Shown here: positions 1 through 8,337 of the stretch, one piece after another
Layout of the letters: each line of letters begins with the position of its first letter
How positions within the stretch are numbered: the first letter of the stretch is position 1
Notes under the pieces: generated by a model
Databases searched by the model: none
Seen by the model: only the letters and a program-made list of their open reading frames with translations
Told to the model about the DNA's origin: nothing
From: Dichomitus squalens LYAD-421 SS1
Lineage: Eukaryota > Basidiomycota > Agaricomycetes > Polyporales > Polyporaceae
Direction of reading: 5' to 3'
NCBI RefSeq assembly: GCF_000275845.1
Contig: NW_006766912.1
Coordinates: 4,766 to 16,109 of the forward strand
DNA: 11,344 nucleotides
Position numbers and translations under genes: made by a program

Positions 1-1
1 T

Positions 2-226
2 CCCCTTTCGTCTATATGACCGGACCCTGACGTCCGACCCTGACCGTTTCCCTTTTCGGTTACTTTACTTTACCCTGACCCAGACCCCGACCCTTGTCGC
101 GCCCCTTTCCCTTTTCGGTTATATTGCCCGACCCTGACCTAGACTCAGGACCCTGTCCCGTCTCTATCCCTTTTCGGTTATATCACAGGACCCTGACCTA
201 GGTCTTGTACTATACTGGGCCCAGCC
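2..226. repeat. Degenerate 59-bp tandem repeat (minisatellite), about four copies
   Basis: The anchor CCCTTTTCGGT recurs at 50, 109 and 168, exactly 59 bp apart. A diverged partial copy begins near 2, so the array probably continues off the left edge. Each unit also carries GACCCTGACC-like blocks about 23 bp after the anchor, sometimes doubled, and these give the region its C-rich look. The fourth unit decays after about 210. It is not a telomeric repeat, because the TTAGGG/CCCTAA unit is absent. It could be an internal repeat of the LTR-like sequence that follows. Confidence 0.8.
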
Positions 227-501
227 TCGACCAGACGCGTTCCTTTACAGTCTCCTCATACCTCCCCACTTTGGTCGGTTACCTTTCCCTTCCTAATACG
301 GTCGGTACCCCATAGTATATAAGGAGGCCTGTAGTCGGTAGAGGCTCCCCACTTCTGTTCTCCTCTTCGTTACCTCCTGTATCCCTATATCCCTCAATCT
401 AGGGACTTGTGCGATACTCTCTCCCCGTGTGCTACACCGCGTACTTGGATAAGTCCGCGTGATAAGTCTGGATAGACTTGTGTTAGTACTTCAGCGTAAC
501 A
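227..501 (+). mobile_element. LTR-like remnant (possible solo or truncated retrotransposon LTR)
   Basis: A strong TATA box (TATATAA at 316-322) is followed by a pyrimidine-rich leader and then by a stretch ending TCAGCGTAACA at 501. The terminal CA and the order TATA, transcribed leader, CA end resemble the U3-R-U5 layout of a fungal Gypsy or Copia LTR in plus orientation. No opening TG boundary, primer-binding site, polypurine tract or target duplication could be fixed, and no gag/pol coding sequence is present. The element may begin inside or to the left of the 59-bp array. The interval 502-724 holds nothing recognisable. The call is an inference from layout only; an ordinary pol II promoter is the alternative. 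Confidence 0.3.
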
Positions 502-724
502 TTAGGAGGGAAAAAGTTGTCGAGAAACGGGAGGGATGGGTCTGGCTTTATGCCTCGTTCGTAATGATGTGTTATAGGTGTCAGATGACGTCGCACGTCA
601 AGCTGTCGGGGGGCTGAATCGGGACAGGGCGTCAGTCTGCCCTAGAGGGCTGTGCGATATTCTATGCATGGACCTTTGGGGCAATTCATCCTGCAAATGT
701 TAGTTGATTCCCCTTCAATTGGGG

Positions 725-1306
725 CTAAGTATAATTCACGCCAATTTTGAGTGCCATGGCCAATCGAGCCAACCGTAGCCAACCATTTTGCACTTTTGCT
801 GATGGACACCACTGCCTCCCATCCGAGCCAAAAAGATTGAATTTTGACTCATCTGAGTAGAAGACCAAGCGCCACTCTGCATCACCCCATTTGCTGGCCT
901 CCTCCACCCAGGTTCTCCACTGCGTCACAACTGAATGGCTAAGGTACGGCTTCTCCCGATGTGCTCGTCCATGCAGGCCAATCTCAGAGAGACTCCTCTG
1001 GACAGTGCGAGGGCTGACGGTGGGGAACAGCTGTCGCTGGACATCACTTGCATCACGAGCCGTACCCCTTGCCAGGAGGATCTTGGCATGACAAAGGTCA
1101 CGGGGGGAGAGGCTGCGAGGGCGGCCAGGCTTTTGGGGACGGAAATAGATGTCCTGGGCCTTTTTGACTATCTTGTAGTTCCGTGAGGCCGTGGAAGCAT
1201 TGAGGCCGAGGATAGAGCCAATTTCACGGAAGGACTTTGGCTTGCCAAAGCGGGGGTCACGGAAAGCCAAAATGCGAGCACGTTTGCTGGGGGTACACAC
1301 TGTCAT
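725..1306 (-). pseudogene. Truncated Tc1/mariner-family transposase
   Basis: A 193-residue frame starts at the ATG at 1306. Residues about 26-50 (SFREIGSILGLNASTASR...) form a first helix-turn-helix. GRPR at 61-64 is the AT-hook-like linker typical of Tc1 transposases, and residues about 66-112 form a second HTH of the Tc3 type. WRLVFYSDESKFNLFGSDGR (145-164) is the hallmark motif around the first catalytic Asp, here Asp152. After GRQWC (about 167) homology to the family stops and an unrelated tail of about 25 residues runs to a stop. Full-length Tc1 transposases have about 340 residues and a DDE/DDD triad, so the second and third acidic residues are missing and the protein cannot catalyse transposition. 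It could still bind terminal repeats. The 5' side is intact and the 3' side is lost, as in an internally deleted or decayed copy. Confidence 0.85.
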
Positions 1307-2064
1307 AGCAACAGGCGTGTAGACAAGGATCTTGTAAAGCGAGTAATAAAAGCATATAAGTGTTAGAGGTCATGTTGTCGAAGATGTTGAAGAAGAGTTG
1401 CGCCGGTGCCCAGTGCCAGCGCATACCAAATTAGCGCTGAAACATGTTTCTGGCCAATTGTGTAAGCATTGTATTGGAGTTGATATTTATCATCCCAGCA
1501 CTATACTAGTGGACTCATAGGAATGTATATAACTGCATTTATTCAGTGGTACACTTTGTAGATACGGCGGTACAGCAGGATTTCGGTCGCGCGAAGCGCC
1601 GGTGCACTATTTTCGGCAGTCACTGTATAATGCCTTGTTCAGTACCATACATGATCCTATTGTCCGATATGGGCTGCAAAGGTAGGGGATGGTTCAGGAT
1701 GAGCGACAACATTCGACTGTCCCGAGGACTGGTCAATGACTGTATGAAGGTCGGTAGCTCCTTGTTTGTGTCTTTGAAATCGCGTGCTATCGCCGTGAGA
1801 TTGACAAATCGAATGCCTGGAGTGTTTAGCGATTTCGCTATGTTTGATAGGACAGTCAAGCTCGACCTCTATTGCTTCGCACTCACGATAACAAACAAAA
1901 TTTAACAACACCCTCGTCCCATCTCACAGGGCCCTGTCTAATTGAGCGGCTGTGGACGTCACAACATCGCAGGGAAAGGGGTTCCGTCAAGTATAACAAA
2001 ACGCCTCTTTCACCTTCTCTCCCCCCTCTGCGTCTTCAGTCCGTTTCGGGCTTGCGTCGTCGCA
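1307..2064. other. Spacer between the transposase fragment and HET gene A
   Basis: This interval contains the probable upstream half of the Tc1-like element, up to about 1625, and then AT-richer DNA with overlapping short frames on both strands around 1550-1910. None of those frames shows a recognisable domain, and the plus-strand one opens with GTG rather than ATG. I see no gene here. The segment nearest 2064 would be the 3' flank of HET gene A. Confidence 0.5.
1601..1627 (-). repeat. Tc1/pogo-type terminal inverted repeat end with flanking TA
   Basis: Read on the minus strand, a terminus begins CAGTG at 1625 and runs inward to GTGCACC at 1601, with TA immediately outside (1626-1627). CAGTG ends with a TA target duplication are characteristic of Tc1/mariner/pogo elements. 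It lies about 320 bp upstream of the transposase ATG at 1306, in the right orientation to be that element's 5' end. A partner at the other end could not be established; a weak CAGTCTGCC match at 633 is only suggestive. Confidence 0.35.
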
Positions 2065-3021
2065 TCACAGCTTCGTCTTCAGCATTTTTCCGCGTCCGGC
2101 CTGCTCTGCTGTCCCGCCGAGTGCGTGGACAGGCCCATCGTCAACAGCGCGCCGAACGTCCTTTGCACCTCTTTTGTCCTCCCCCTGCACATGCGGAACG
2201 TCTGCGACCGGGCCTCTGTCGTCGCTTGGCACCTCGTGAGCTCCTACCGGCAGTATCTCGCTGACGACGTCAACGTGGAGGGCGTAAAAGGAGCCTGGAG
2301 CAAGGTCCATGCCCAGCGTCAGAACAAGCTTCTTCGACGTCTCAGGGTCAAAAACGAACTGCTGCTTGCGTAGCGAGCTCTGCCACGGTCTCGTGTAATC
2401 ACTCGATACCCCTGCGTCGGTCTGCCACCGCACTCGCATAGAGTCTCAAAAGACAATCGCACTAGGGCGCCCCGGCTGGGTCTCTGCAGGCGGGAGCGCC
2501 TCGGCCGAGGTACGGAGTGGCGACATCTTCACATTCACGCGGATTCTGAACTCCCTACCGCCGTCCTCCAGCGTATGGTGGAACTCGATGATGATGGTGT
2601 GGTGGTGGTGGGAAAGTGTAAGCCAGTGCGTCGTCGGATGATCCTGGTCTGGGCCCCGAAGTTCGGCCGTGTACCCTCTGGTACGAAGGGCGTCACGAGT
2701 CTTGCGAAGCAGCATCAGGGAGATCGTCTGATGCGGCTTCCGGAGGGAGCCCGCCGGCGAACCTAGACAGCTCCGTCCAGGGTACCATATGTACACCGTC
2801 TTCAGCTGTATCTGAGTCCGACAGCGCTCGATGGTCGTTGGCGACAGAGGGAAGAGGCCAAAGTAGCCAAGCTCGCCCGTTTCCCATTTGAAGCGCGTAT
2901 AGCCGGAGTACAGGAAGTCGATACCAGAGTCAGATAAGGGTGTTGGAGTTTGCCGTCCGGCCATTGCCGAGTGACCAAATACATACAAATAGCACATCGG
3001 TACTGCCAGCTCATCATGTAC

Positions 3022-3210
3022 CTACCTGCTCTTTAGTCCGTATGGCGACGAGCCTCTTCGGTTTGTGTTTGAGGCCTGGGTGGGGCTTTGTTCTGTCTGG
3101 GCCTGGAGAGCCCTGAGTGCCAGTTTGGTGCCCTAAACCTCTTGTCTATGTGTCTATGCCTCTCTCTCTCTCGCTCTTCCTTAACTCTATCATTCGCTCT
3201 CTGCACTCAC
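3022..3210 (-). other. Stop-containing segment of HET gene A: candidate 189-nt intron or insertion
   Basis: On the minus strand GTGAGT (3210-3205) is a consensus donor, and GCAGGTAG ending at 3022 is a usable acceptor. Both fall in phase 0 and the segment is a multiple of three, so splicing would keep the gene A frame. Against this, 189 nt is long beside the 62-76 nt introns elsewhere in the window, no good CTRAY branch site sits at the right distance, and the exon sequence on both flanks (about 3210-3240 and 2925-3021) has no counterpart in gene B. A phase-1 alternative would run from GTGTGA near 3250 to CAG near 3006. An insertion or rearrangement scar is equally possible. Confidence 0.35.
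3160..3172. repeat. Short (CT)n microsatellite
   Basis: This is six CT/TC dinucleotides in a row, followed by an impure pyrimidine tract to 3180. It lies inside the non-coding segment that interrupts HET gene A, consistent with that segment not being under coding constraint. Confidence 0.8.
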
Positions 3211-4647
3211 TATCTGCGCCCAATTCGCCATCATCGACCAGATCACACCACTGCTGCCAACAAAGGGGATGTAGCAGAATCGACAGAGGAGGTGGTCGGG
3301 ATAGCTGGCATGTTCGCATCCGAGGATCGCCAGATAGTGATAGTTCCGTGAGGTAGCGCACTCGTCCTCAATACCAGGCAGACGAACCGAGACTGGTATA
3401 AGCGGCAACTGGGTTCGGATGCCGTGTGGGGTGAAGGTGTACTCTGCAGCGGGTAGATGGTGGGGAAGGCTGAGACGACGGAAGACGTCCTCGTGAGAGA
3501 TGGCTCTGATTTTGCCGCACTTTGCGAAGACGCCGAGGTAATCGGTGATAAGAGACTCGAAACGCTCATTCTCGGGTCTCATCGTCACCCAGTCGTTGCG
3601 CTGCCAGCCGGGGATTACGGGATAGCGTATATGCTGGGACACCTTCTCGAGGATGTCCTCGCCTGGTTCGATACCATCGTAGACGTTCTCCCAGGCAAAC
3701 AGGCTCTGATCGGGAACTCGCCGCACGAGTTCCTCTTGTAGCCGACGGAAAGCCAGGTGTCCCTCTCCGTATAGAGTGGGCATGTTGATGTTGACAATGC
3801 CGAGGAGAGAGTACGCCCGGTCTTCTACCCTGGTCGTCTCCCGCTTGGCAGCCCATGAGAGTCGTTGGGCCAAACTGAACTCGTCAAGTGACTTGATATG
3901 CAGGAGAGCCTCACCAGGGATGCCGGAAATCTCCTCGAAAAGGTCAGCAAGTGAATGCTTCGATCCAATGACCTGCCAGTCATTGGAGAGGAACATGACT
4001 CGAACAGGTGCGATGAGCTCCTGGAGCGTCCATCCGCGCGTGTGGTATCGGCTCCGGCGGAAACTGGACTGCGCCGCGCGAGGGTCCTCACCCGGAGGGA
4101 CGTCTGCGAGGAAGGCGTAGCACGTTGCCGCACGACTATACCAGTAATACATCGAATTGATGGCTTCGGAGAGCTCTGAGCTGCTGGACTTATCGATGCA
4201 GCAGGAGTCCACCCAGAAGTATCGGTACCCTGCAGCACGCGCAATAGCGCACGCGTTACGGACCTTCGGTGAGAGCTCTGGGTCGTCCCAAATAGGACTG
4301 AGCGGAATGTGAAGATGCTTTGGGTGCAGCTTCGTGATGATGGTCGCTGCAGGAGAAGGGTCTTTGTGCATGGAGCTGGTGTGATATGGGAGGAACGTCA
4401 TGCTCTCTTGAGCTAGTGAGGGAGATAGCGACGAAAATGGGGACAACGGGGAGGGCGGGACGCCCTGAACGCTTGTCTGAGAATCCTGTGGTTGTGTAGC
4501 ATACCGCCTTTGGATCTTCTTCAATTGCTTGTACGTGTCCTCGGGAGGGTTGTGGCTCCAGGTATGCGACAGGACAGCGTACAGAGTGTCTTCATGCCCT
4601 GGATCTTTCTGGATGAATTGTCCAGTATAGGTGTCTAGAAGACGCAT

Positions 4648-5721
4648 GATGGTCCTTAGACTGAGATGTAGGCGTTCCCTTGAGTAAGTAACGTCAAAGA
4701 AATATATGCTTGTACACGGACTGACAGTGAACGAGGATGTTCGCTGGCTAACGCCGACAGTCACGATGGTGCAGATTGTGATGAGTAAGCCTATGGCTAC
4801 CTACTAACTGCCTAGGTCATAAATCGTCGTCGGGTGAGTAGAACTGGAGATAACTTTGAGTAACTAACACTGGATACCAAATGCTATTTGATGCACAGGT
4901 CGTGAAAACACCTCCCCTAGGTGAATAAGACGTATAGATGAGAGGAGACAGACAACATGGTAAGCGCGTGTGCCTCCCATATGACATGCAGGCTTCGACG
5001 TGGCTCCTTGACGCCGAGCATATACAACCCCCGCAGCGTCATTAGCCTTGTGATCGACAGATGCTCATCGACTCCCGCTCAAAACCCGGCGAATGATGCA
5101 TTTGTCGCTACGCCGAATCCCCTTCCTTCGACATAGGCGTACTAGCTCGCTTCCCTGGGTGCTCAGCCTGGCAGGTGCCGTCGTCGTGGACTCCACAACT
5201 TGAAGCTTGCTAATGACCGGCATTGTGCTGAGCGTCTTGTCGAAAGTTCACTTCACCGTGACTGATACCAAGCTCTTTTTTTCCCTCCACGTAATGCCTT
5301 CCGTGCCTATCCTGAGTCGTCTGTGCCTCTTTCCCACGTGCAGGTGCCAGATGATTTCGTCGCAGCCTGCACGAACGGAGTAGAAGGAAGGAACATACAT
5401 CTAGCGTTTCTCCGGCGGTAAACGCTTCTACCCGATGAAGGAGAATGACGTCGAAGTGTACCTGTGTCTCAGGCTAGACGGCGATATCACTGGCAATGTC
5501 GCTGATTGTGCAGCTGTTTTGATACGCGCCAGTGGGTTTGGGCGAGAAATTATGATAACATGTTCACTTACAGTGCTGTGCATTTAAGAGTGCAACCTGA
5601 TATGTATACAAACATGTTATACGACCACCGGACCCTGACTAGAACGACAAATCCTTAACTACACTTGTGTTACAGCACTAAGAAGAATCACTCAGAAATC
5701 GGCCGTAAGACTCTAGCGTCG
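4648..5721. other. Intergenic spacer between the two HET genes
   Basis: This is the 5' flank of gene A and the 3' flank of gene B. A TATATT on the minus strand near 4701-4707 is a weak core-promoter candidate for gene A. Two ATG-initiated small frames on the plus strand, 5093-5203 (36 codons) and 5435-5587 (50 codons), show no known domain or clear splice partner, and I do not call them genes. The right part holds an inverted repeat (5555-5620) and a fragment resembling the left-end minisatellite (about 5617-5640). Confidence 0.5.
5555..5620. repeat. 10-bp perfect inverted repeat enclosing a CAGTG-type terminus
   Basis: ATAACATGTT (5555-5564) and its exact complement AACATGTTAT (5611-5620) enclose 46 nt. 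Inside, TA followed by CAGTGCTGTGCATTTAAG (5571-5588) looks like a Tc1/mariner/pogo terminus reading rightwards, with GTGCAACC further in. This parallels the GTGCACC seen in the terminus at 1625. Whether the stem and the terminus belong to one small element or overlap by chance cannot be told. Confidence 0.45.
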
Positions 5722-8337
5722 CTAGGGAAGCCCGTCGAGGCGGAACACTCCCTTCACTTCCTCCATCCATCTCGTCAGCACAGACTCGGAAGTGGACCCA
5801 TTGTCCACAGCGCGCTGCAAGACTTCTCGACCTCCTTCGTCCTCTGACTCTGACTCGATGTGCGACGCGCGCGTCTCCCAATCGACGTCGTCCATTGAGA
5901 ACTCCGACTCTTCTCTCTCTGTTGTCTCGCCGAAAACGTCGACTTGTAAGATGTAGTACCCGCCTCCGCCGTAATTCATGCCAAGTTCCAAAATGGGATA
6001 CTCCGGTGCAAGGAAAGACAGGCGGACGGGGCGGCGATTGCTGTACCTGACTTGCATGTCTCTTATATAGCTCCATGGGAAAGGTGACTTTCGCCCTTCG
6101 CTCGATTCGATGGGAGTTGGAGGAGGGCTGCTCCAGTATAGGATTTGCTCTTGAGAAAAGGGGGCGAGCGAGGTTTTCCATGGTGTTTGGTCCATGAAGT
6201 AGACAGGGCTAGCCTGAGGATATGCGTTCACAACGGCCTGGATATCTTCGGCGCCCCCGAGGGGATCAAGAAGCTGCTCAGGTACCTTCGCGTCCACACG
6301 AATGCCCAAGCTGCCACCGCCATGCCGGAGAGTATGCCGGAACTGGATGGTGATGGCGTGGCGGTCATTGGATAGGGTTAGCCAGTGGGCGGTCGGGTGG
6401 TTTAGGTTCGGGCCACGGAGTTCCGCCGTGTACCCCTTAGCGAGTAGAGCGTCACGTGTCGCCTTGAGCAGGATCAGTGAGATCATCGTATGCGGAAGCC
6501 GAAGAGACCCTTGTGGGTATGGAAAACTTCGCTCGGGATGCGATAAATATACTGTTTCAAGCAGTATCGCTTTGTGACAGCGCTTGATGGTTGCTGGCGA
6601 TACTGGGAAGAGACCGTAGAAGCCAAGCACTTTATCTGGCTGAGGATAGTTCGCAAGCGCAAACCGCGTACGCCCGGAGTACACGACGTCCATGTCGGCG
6701 TTGGAGGCAGGAACGTAGCAGAAGCGGCCGAGAAGATGGTCGGGATAATCGACGTGTTCGCATCGGAGGATAGCTAAATAGTGGCAGTTTAGTCGTCTCC
6801 TGTAGTCGTCTTTGATGGAAGGAAGGCAAAGAGAGATAGGTATGAGGGGTAATTGTGTTCGGATGCCGTGTGGGGTGAAAGTATAGTCCGCCCTGGGTAT
6901 ACGGAAGGGCTCAAGACGACGGAGGACAGCCCGATGAGAGAGGGCCCTGATTTTGCCAGCGTGTGTAAAACTCTCGACGTCATCAGCGAAGAGAGTCGGG
7001 AAATGCTCGTCCTCGTCTTTAGTCCAGGTGTTGTGCGGCCAGCCCGTGATTCGGAGATCATCGCGCAGCACCGTGAGAAGGTCATCGCCCGGATTCAGGC
7101 TTGTGTAAACATGCTCCCAAGCAAAGAGGCTCTGATCGGGAACGCGCTGCACGATCTGCTCTTGTAAGCGTCGAAAAGCGAGTGCGCCCTCTCCATAGAG
7201 CGTCGGCATATTGATGTTGACAAGTCCAAGTAGCGAGTAAGCTCGGTCCTCCACTCGCGTCGTCTCGCGCTTGGCGGCCCAGGAGAGCCGCTGGGCCAAG
7301 CTGAATTCGTCGAGCGACTTGACATGCAGTAGAGCCTCACCAGAAATTCCAGTGATCTCCTCGACAAGGTCCGCAAGAACCGTTTTAGATCCAATGACGG
7401 TCCACTCGTTGGAGAGGAACATCACTTGGAGAGGAGCGATGAGTTCCTGGAGCGTCCACCCACGCGTGTACCAACGGCTCTGGCGGAAACGGGAGCTAAT
7501 CTCGCGAGGATCATCGTCGGGAGGGACGTCCGCAAGGAAAGCGTAGCACATGGCTGCGTACCCGTACCAATGATACATGGAGTTGATGGCTTCGGAGAGC
7601 TCCGAGCTGCTCGACTTGTCGATGCAACACGAGTCTATCCAGATGTACTGGTATCCTGCCTTACGCGCGACCGCGCACGCGTCTCGGATCTTCGGGGATA
7701 GCTCAGGATCTTCCCAGATACAACTGAGGCTGGGTAGCGAAGGGTCATGGGAGGGTAAAGGAGGGTGTGGGTCTGGCGAGGGTGTGGGGGACTTTGAAGT
7801 TGTTGTGGGATCCCCGGAAGTAGACACGACTTCTGGGGGATGGGCTGGGGCAGGGTCGACATCGATGTCGCTACGGCAGGCGAAATTAAGAAGAACAAAT
7901 CGCCAGATTCGCCTCAAGGTATGACCTGGACGGCATGTTCCGGTGCTCACTGCCGGAGGGTTGGCTTGTCCATAGCTGTCTGCAGTGGTCGAGTTAGTGG
8001 GATTGGACGCGCCGTCTGCGGCCACCGAGGGGAGTAGTACATGGAGTGTGTGGGCACTTGGAGTGGGTATGGGGGAGGATTCTTGGACGGGCGACAAACA
8101 CGTGACTCCATCTGGCAGGCCTCTCGGAGACGACGAAAGGGGTGGTTGAAGGACCTCGGTACCACTTTGGGGACCTGCAGACTCTGGAGCGTAACGCTCC
8201 TGAATCTTTTTCAATTGGTCGTACGTCTGCTCGGGAGGGTCATGGTTCCAGGTATGCGACAAGATGGCATACACCGTGTCCTCATCTTTCGGGTCCTTCT
8301 CGACGAATTGTCCAGTATACGTGTCCAGAAGATGCAT
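5722..8337 (-). CDS. HET-domain (heterokaryon incompatibility-like) protein B, intact
   Basis: An uninterrupted 871-residue frame runs from the ATG at 8337. That start has A at -3 and matches the start of gene A; the longer open frame begins with GTG. The product opens MHLLDTYTGQF and holds VYAILSHTW (22-30), then a Pro/Ser/Thr-rich linker (about 54-213). The HET core follows: YIWIDSCCIDKSSSSELSEA (about 231-250), RGWTLQELIAP (292-302), and the EDRAYSLLG...MPTLYGEG...RRLQ block (about 363-392), which is often assigned to DUF8212. A further 470 residues are shared with gene A and include YTFTPHGIRTQLPLIP (about 485-500), an acidic SESEDEGG patch and RAVDNG near the end. No signal peptide or membrane helix is evident, so it is probably cytosolic. 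Known HET proteins act in non-self recognition and cell death; a role in mating or heterokaryon control here is unproven. It lies about 1.1 kb upstream of gene A on the same strand, as expected for a tandem duplicate. A retained intron inside the linker cannot be excluded. Confidence 0.88.
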   Translation of the reverse strand: MHLLDTYTGQFVEKDPKDEDTVYAILSHTWNHDPPEQTYDQLKKIQERYAPESAGPQSGTEVLQPPLSSSPRGLPDGVTCLSPVQESSPIPTPSAHTLHVLLPSVAADGASNPTNSTTADSYGQANPPAVSTGTCRPGHTLRRIWRFVLLNFACRSDIDVDPAPAHPPEVVSTSGDPTTTSKSPTPSPDPHPPLPSHDPSLPSLSCIWEDPELSPKIRDACAVARKAGYQYIWIDSCCIDKSSSSELSEAINSMYHWYGYAAMCYAFLADVPPDDDPREISSRFRQSRWYTRGWTLQELIAPLQVMFLSNEWTVIGSKTVLADLVEEITGISGEALLHVKSLDEFSLAQRLSWAAKRETTRVEDRAYSLLGLVNINMPTLYGEGALAFRRLQEQIVQRVPDQSLFAWEHVYTSLNPGDDLLTVLRDDLRITGWPHNTWTKDEDEHFPTLFADDVESFTHAGKIRALSHRAVLRRLEPFRIPRADYTFTPHGIRTQLPLIPISLCLPSIKDDYRRRLNCHYLAILRCEHVDYPDHLLGRFCYVPASNADMDVVYSGRTRFALANYPQPDKVLGFYGLFPVSPATIKRCHKAILLETVYLSHPERSFPYPQGSLRLPHTMISLILLKATRDALLAKGYTAELRGPNLNHPTAHWLTLSNDRHAITIQFRHTLRHGGGSLGIRVDAKVPEQLLDPLGGAEDIQAVVNAYPQASPVYFMDQTPWKTSLAPFSQEQILYWSSPPPTPIESSEGRKSPFPWSYIRDMQVRYSNRRPVRLSFLAPEYPILELGMNYGGGGYYILQVDVFGETTEREESEFSMDDVDWETRASHIESESEDEGGREVLQRAVDNGSTSESVLTRWMEEVKGVFRLDGLP

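Larger units (their letters stand above)
2065..4647 (-). pseudogene. HET-domain (heterokaryon incompatibility-like) gene A, disrupted paralogue
   Basis: From the ATG at 4647 a 485-residue frame carries a complete HET domain: LYAVLSHTW (residues 22-30), WVDSCCIDKSSSSELSEAIN (about 145-164), RGWTLQELIAP (204-214) and the LYGEG/AFRRLQ block (about 292-303). HET domains are known from fungal non-self recognition and trigger cell death; which trait this copy serves cannot be told. I chose the internal ATG because the longer open frame begins with GTG, A lies at -3, and MRLLDTYTGQF matches the start of gene B. The frame stops at 3190, but homology to gene B resumes in the same frame at about 2920 (DFLYSGYTRF) and runs to a TGA at 2448-2446. 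It then resumes in frame again from 2445 to 2065 (LGM...ALHVDVVSE, RAVDDG). The reading is either a pseudogene with a stop-rich insert plus a nonsense codon, or a gene with one 189-nt intron and a premature end. A TATATT lies about 55 bp upstream of the ATG. Downstream it faces transposon debris. Confidence 0.75.

Noticed and set aside
1544..1625. A possible 82-bp miniature element with CAGTG at both ends
   Set aside because: The left end lacks a flanking TA, and the arms agree only over the first five bases.
1546..1905. Overlapping frames on both strands
   Set aside because: The plus-strand frame opens with GTG, neither strand shows a domain, and the start overlaps a transposon terminus.
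2400..2480. An intron removing the TGA at 2446-2448
   Set aside because: The available GT...CAG pair (about 41 nt) is not a multiple of three, shifts phase and has a poor donor.
3776..4120. A 114-codon plus-strand frame, with similar ones at 7271-7546 and 7426-7701
   Set aside because: These are antisense shadows of the conserved HET core; they recur in both paralogues only because the opposite strand is conserved.
5093..5587. A possible small secreted protein assembled from two short plus-strand frames
   Set aside because: No splice pair joins the frames in phase, no family is recognised, and a stop precedes the second frame.
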